Shown piece by piece: positions 23,696-25,151 of a stretch of 25,151 nucleotides of DNA. Both the position numbers and the translations under genes were made by a program. Within the stretch, counting starts at the first letter, position 1, and each line of letters begins with the position of its first letter. Location of the stretch: positions 1 through 25,151 of the forward strand of contig JADJUV010000084.1 in NCBI GenBank assembly GCA_016716885.1. Direction: 5' to 3'. This stretch comes from Candidatus Trichofilum aggregatum (lineage in GTDB: Bacteria > Chloroflexota > Anaerolineae > Promineifilales > Promineifilaceae). The notes beneath the pieces were generated by a model. The model saw only the letters and a program-made list of their open reading frames with translations. It was not told the origin of the DNA and did not search any database.

Positions 23696-24106
23696 TTATT
23701 CCTGGCGTAACTGGTAGGTTACACTGCCAAAGGCGAGCCAGAGCAGAATGGCGGCCATGACCAGCCCCAATCCCATCATGTTTGCCCCCTGCCACAACCA
23801 GGTGATGCCCGTTTCGTCAAAGCGAAAAGCCAGCAAGCTCAGGCTGATAAAAATCGCCAGGGCTAAAAACAGGTTTTTTTGGAATAACAGTCGTTTCGTT
23901 CTCTCAAAACTTTTCATTTCATCATCCTTTGTCAATGGAATAGTGATGGGTTCAAGCGTCATGGTTTGTGACGCCTGTTCGGCTAACGAGGCCAGTTGGG
24001 GATCGGTGGCGAGAAATTCCTCGACCAGGGCGCGGGAATCGTCGCTGAGTTCATCGGCCAGGTAAAGGGGTAGCAAATCGAGGATGACGTTGCGGGTGAT
24101 ATGCAT
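23696..24106 (-). CDS. Membrane anti-sigma factor, HC2-like N-terminus
   Basis: A 136-residue protein. The N-terminus MHITRNVILDLLPLYLADELSDDSRALVEEFLATDP matches in layout the cytoplasmic anti-sigma domain of the zf-HC2 group, but the His-x3-Cys-x2-Cys zinc motif is absent. The C-terminus has two membrane helices at about 78-93 and 108-130. Its start is 2 bases after the stop of the ECF sigma gene, so it forms an operon with it and presumably holds the sigma factor inactive at the membrane. No large outer domain exists to sense a signal, so release probably depends on membrane state or partner proteins. Confidence 0.75.
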   Translation of the reverse strand: MHITRNVILDLLPLYLADELSDDSRALVEEFLATDPQLASLAEQASQTMTLEPITIPLTKDDEMKSFERTKRLLFQKNLFLALAIFISLSLLAFRFDETGITWLWQGANMMGLGLVMAAILLWLAFGSVTYQLRQE

Positions 24107-24108
24107 GG

Positions 24109-24591
24109 TTAAACTATCTCCTTCAGGCCGGATGCCGCCAGTTTGAGCCGCACCCGATGAACTTTGACCTTCGCGGCCGCGACCGTTACCCCCGTTATCT
24201 GGGCAATGTCGGTATACGACAATTCATGCTGGGCATGTAACATAAACACAGTACGATCCACCTCGGGTAGGGCCTGGAGCAATTGCCCCACCTGCTGTAA
24301 AGTGAGCCGCTCGGCCACCTGCGTTTCCGGCACGGCTTCCCTATCCACTTCCGTTTCCGCCAGAGCCTGCCACCGTTGCGCCTTCTGCCGTTGTTTCAGA
24401 TACAGGTGGCGGGCAATCGTCAGCAGATAAGCCTTTACCGTCTCCACCTGAATCCGTTCCCGTCCCACCCACGCACGCACAAACGTTTCCGAGGTGATGT
24501 CTTCGGCATCGGCCTGATGGCCGGTAAGCCAATAGGCGAAGCGGTAAACATCGGCGGCGTGAGATTCGTACAGGTCGTGGAAGGTGATCAT
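24109..24591 (-). CDS. ECF-type RNA polymerase sigma factor
   Basis: A 160-residue sigma-70 family protein with region 2 (MITFHDLYESHAADVYRFAYWLTGHQADAEDITSETFVRAW at residues 1-41) and region 4 (about 95-150, LPEVDRTVFMLHAQHELSYTDIAQITGVTVAAAKVKVHR). The gap between them is the short linker typical of extracytoplasmic-function factors. It directs RNA polymerase to a small set of promoters when freed from its anti-sigma factor, encoded next on the same strand. GCGGCCGC at 24173-24180 encodes VAAAKVK in the recognition helix of region 4, replacing the usual GTVKS-like residues, which could affect promoter choice. The operon is divergent from the gene at 25119, across a 527-base gap. Confidence 0.9.
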   Translation of the reverse strand: MITFHDLYESHAADVYRFAYWLTGHQADAEDITSETFVRAWVGRERIQVETVKAYLLTIARHLYLKQRQKAQRWQALAETEVDREAVPETQVAERLTLQQVGQLLQALPEVDRTVFMLHAQHELSYTDIAQITGVTVAAAKVKVHRVRLKLAASGLKEIV

Positions 24592-25118
24592 GCTGTGTCT
24601 CTACGAATAATATCCAGAGGAGAGAAAAAAGTTACAAGGTTGGTGAAATTCGTAGGGTACAGGGTTTTCAGGTCTGGTTATGGCTGGAAAATTGGCTTAA
24701 CATAGCGTAAGGTGATTTGGTAAAGGGTGGGTTTCAGTTAAGAGGAAGAAAATAATTAATCGGTGAATTGGTGAATTGTTGAATGATTAACGAGGGGATT
24801 GGTAAATCGCCCCGTGGACGATGGACACAATCGCCTTACAGATTTGTAAGGTAAATCTAAACCATGCCGCTCATTTCAGCGGCGTGCTAACTGTCTCGAC
24901 GCACCCCGCACCCCGCCATCTATGTCATCATAGGGCATCCCAATGAAGCAAAACGACGGTGAGACATGCCTGGCCCTTTTGGTGACACTTTTCACGAAGG
25001 GTGGCGTAATGAAAGCGTAGCGTGATCAACCGCTTTGAGTTTTTTGCAGTTACAGGAAATAATGCCACCAGGAGAGCCAGCCTTGTGCCTGCCGATTCAA
25101 GCGTAAGGAGTAACTAAA
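24592..25118. other. 527-base intergenic region with repeats and hairpins, no gene found
   Basis: There is no convincing gene on either strand. It holds a short-period repeat GGTGAATT (24762-24788). A hairpin CCTTAC-AGATTT-GTAAGG (24834-24851) competes with AGATTT/AAATCT (24840-24845 with 24853-24858). A further hairpin (24863-24871 with 24878-24886) has core GCCGCT/AGCGGC. The rest (24887-25100) shows no structure I could name, and no known riboswitch core was recognised. The region contains no GCGGCCGC copy. It should carry the ECF operon promoter and the leader of the gene at 25119. Confidence 0.6.
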
Positions 25119-25151
25119 ATGCTCAAACGTTCCCTCGTTCTTGTCCTTGGT
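25119..25151 (+). CDS. Start of a secreted or membrane protein (partial)
   Basis: ATG at 25119 with TAAGGAG at 25104-25110, eight bases upstream, the best ribosome-binding site in the right part of the window. The first residues MLKRSLVLVLG have a charged start and a hydrophobic run as in a signal peptide. Only 11 codons are inside the window, so nothing more can be said. It faces away from the ECF sigma operon and may be one of its targets. Confidence 0.55.
   Translation, partial: MLKRSLVLVLG

Larger units (their letters stand above)
864..24180. repeat. Dispersed HIP-like palindrome GCGGCCGC, 51 copies
   Basis: Hand count of starts: 864, 870, 1262, 1513, 1938, 2062, 2873, 3440, 3809, 4019, 4079, 4660, 4709, 4844, 6002, 6160, 6687, 6776, 6864, 7750, 8610, 8795, 9095, 9512, 10959, 11039, 11641, 11760, 11779, 12804, 13351, 13467, 13955, 14015, 14972, 15295, 17635, 17881, 18466, 18958, 19189, 19515, 19983, 20714, 20960, 22162, 22405, 22459, 22536, 23017, 24173. 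Twenty-seven carry the full decamer CGCGGCCGCG. Random expectation for 50-60% GC is about 0.4 to 1.7. All copies are in genes or gene remnants, none in the roughly 2.2 kb of spacer. In coding frames they mostly read Ala-Ala-Ala, sometimes Arg-Gly-Arg. Cyanobacterial HIP1 (GCGATCGC) is the closest known parallel. Confidence 0.93.

Noticed and set aside
864..24180. GCGGCCGC sites as cloning linkers, since this is the NotI site
   Set aside because: They lie in frame within conserved genes, have varied flanks, and recur every few hundred bases. Vector or linker sequence would not do so.
864..24180. GCGGCCGC copies as a CRISPR or tandem array
   Set aside because: Spacing is irregular, from 6 to over 2,300 bases, and the intervening DNA is coding sequence.
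24887..25100. Riboswitch in the leader of the last gene
   Set aside because: I looked for conserved cores of common classes and recognised none, so only generic hairpins are reported.

Overview
The window looks like part of a bacterial chromosome from the phylum Chloroflexota (Anaerolineae or Caldilineae-like filamentous bacteria). The inference rests on gene style: a 923-residue BTAD-type regulator with AAA ATPase and TPRs, and a run of kinase-less multi-pass membrane sensors ending in the FIDRRFYRRKYDA signature. I could not search a database. There are no rRNA, tRNA or CRISPR features.

Layout. (1) 1-3534: three plus-strand genes, all frameshifted: the tail of a cyclase/prenyltransferase-like protein, a PIG-V-like mannosyltransferase and a Tat-signal protein with a polysaccharide-deacetylase-like core. 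A minus-strand C-terminal fragment follows. (2) 3571-6962: an intact BTAD/AAA/TPR regulator, divergent from a small four-pass membrane protein. (3) 7005-7468: the 3' remnant of a sensor gene. (4) 7479-8185: a PIN toxin/Phd antitoxin pair, divergent from a frameshifted FAD disulfide oxidoreductase (8251-9703). (5) 9908-17724: five full-length paralogous membrane sensors, with a membrane-anchored cupredoxin after the first. (6) 17809-20986: a partner-switching module of SpoIIE phosphatase fused to an RsbW-like HATPase, STAS protein, Ser/Thr kinase and second STAS protein. (7) 21168-23532: a conserved hypothetical protein and a phytoene-desaturase-like FAD oxidoreductase. (8) 23696-24591: an ECF sigma/anti-sigma pair on the minus strand. 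(9) 24592-25151: a 527-base leader and the first codons of a secreted or membrane protein.

Working model (inference): the sensors lack any kinase or output domain and sit directly upstream of the phosphatase/anti-sigma kinase, whose N-terminus carries a short GAF-like piece. They may therefore feed signals into the STAS/HATPase switch. An 18-base intergenic motif recurs next to the BTAD regulator, after two sensor genes and before the phosphatase, which suggests common regulation.

The most striking signal is not a gene. The palindrome GCGGCCGC occurs 51 times by my hand count, against roughly one expected by chance, and every copy lies in coding sequence. It behaves like the cyanobacterial HIP1 element but with a different core. 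A second theme is that each intergenic gap holds a different short-period repeat. A caution: most frameshifts fit single-base losses in homopolymers, so several 'pseudogenes' may be sequence errors.
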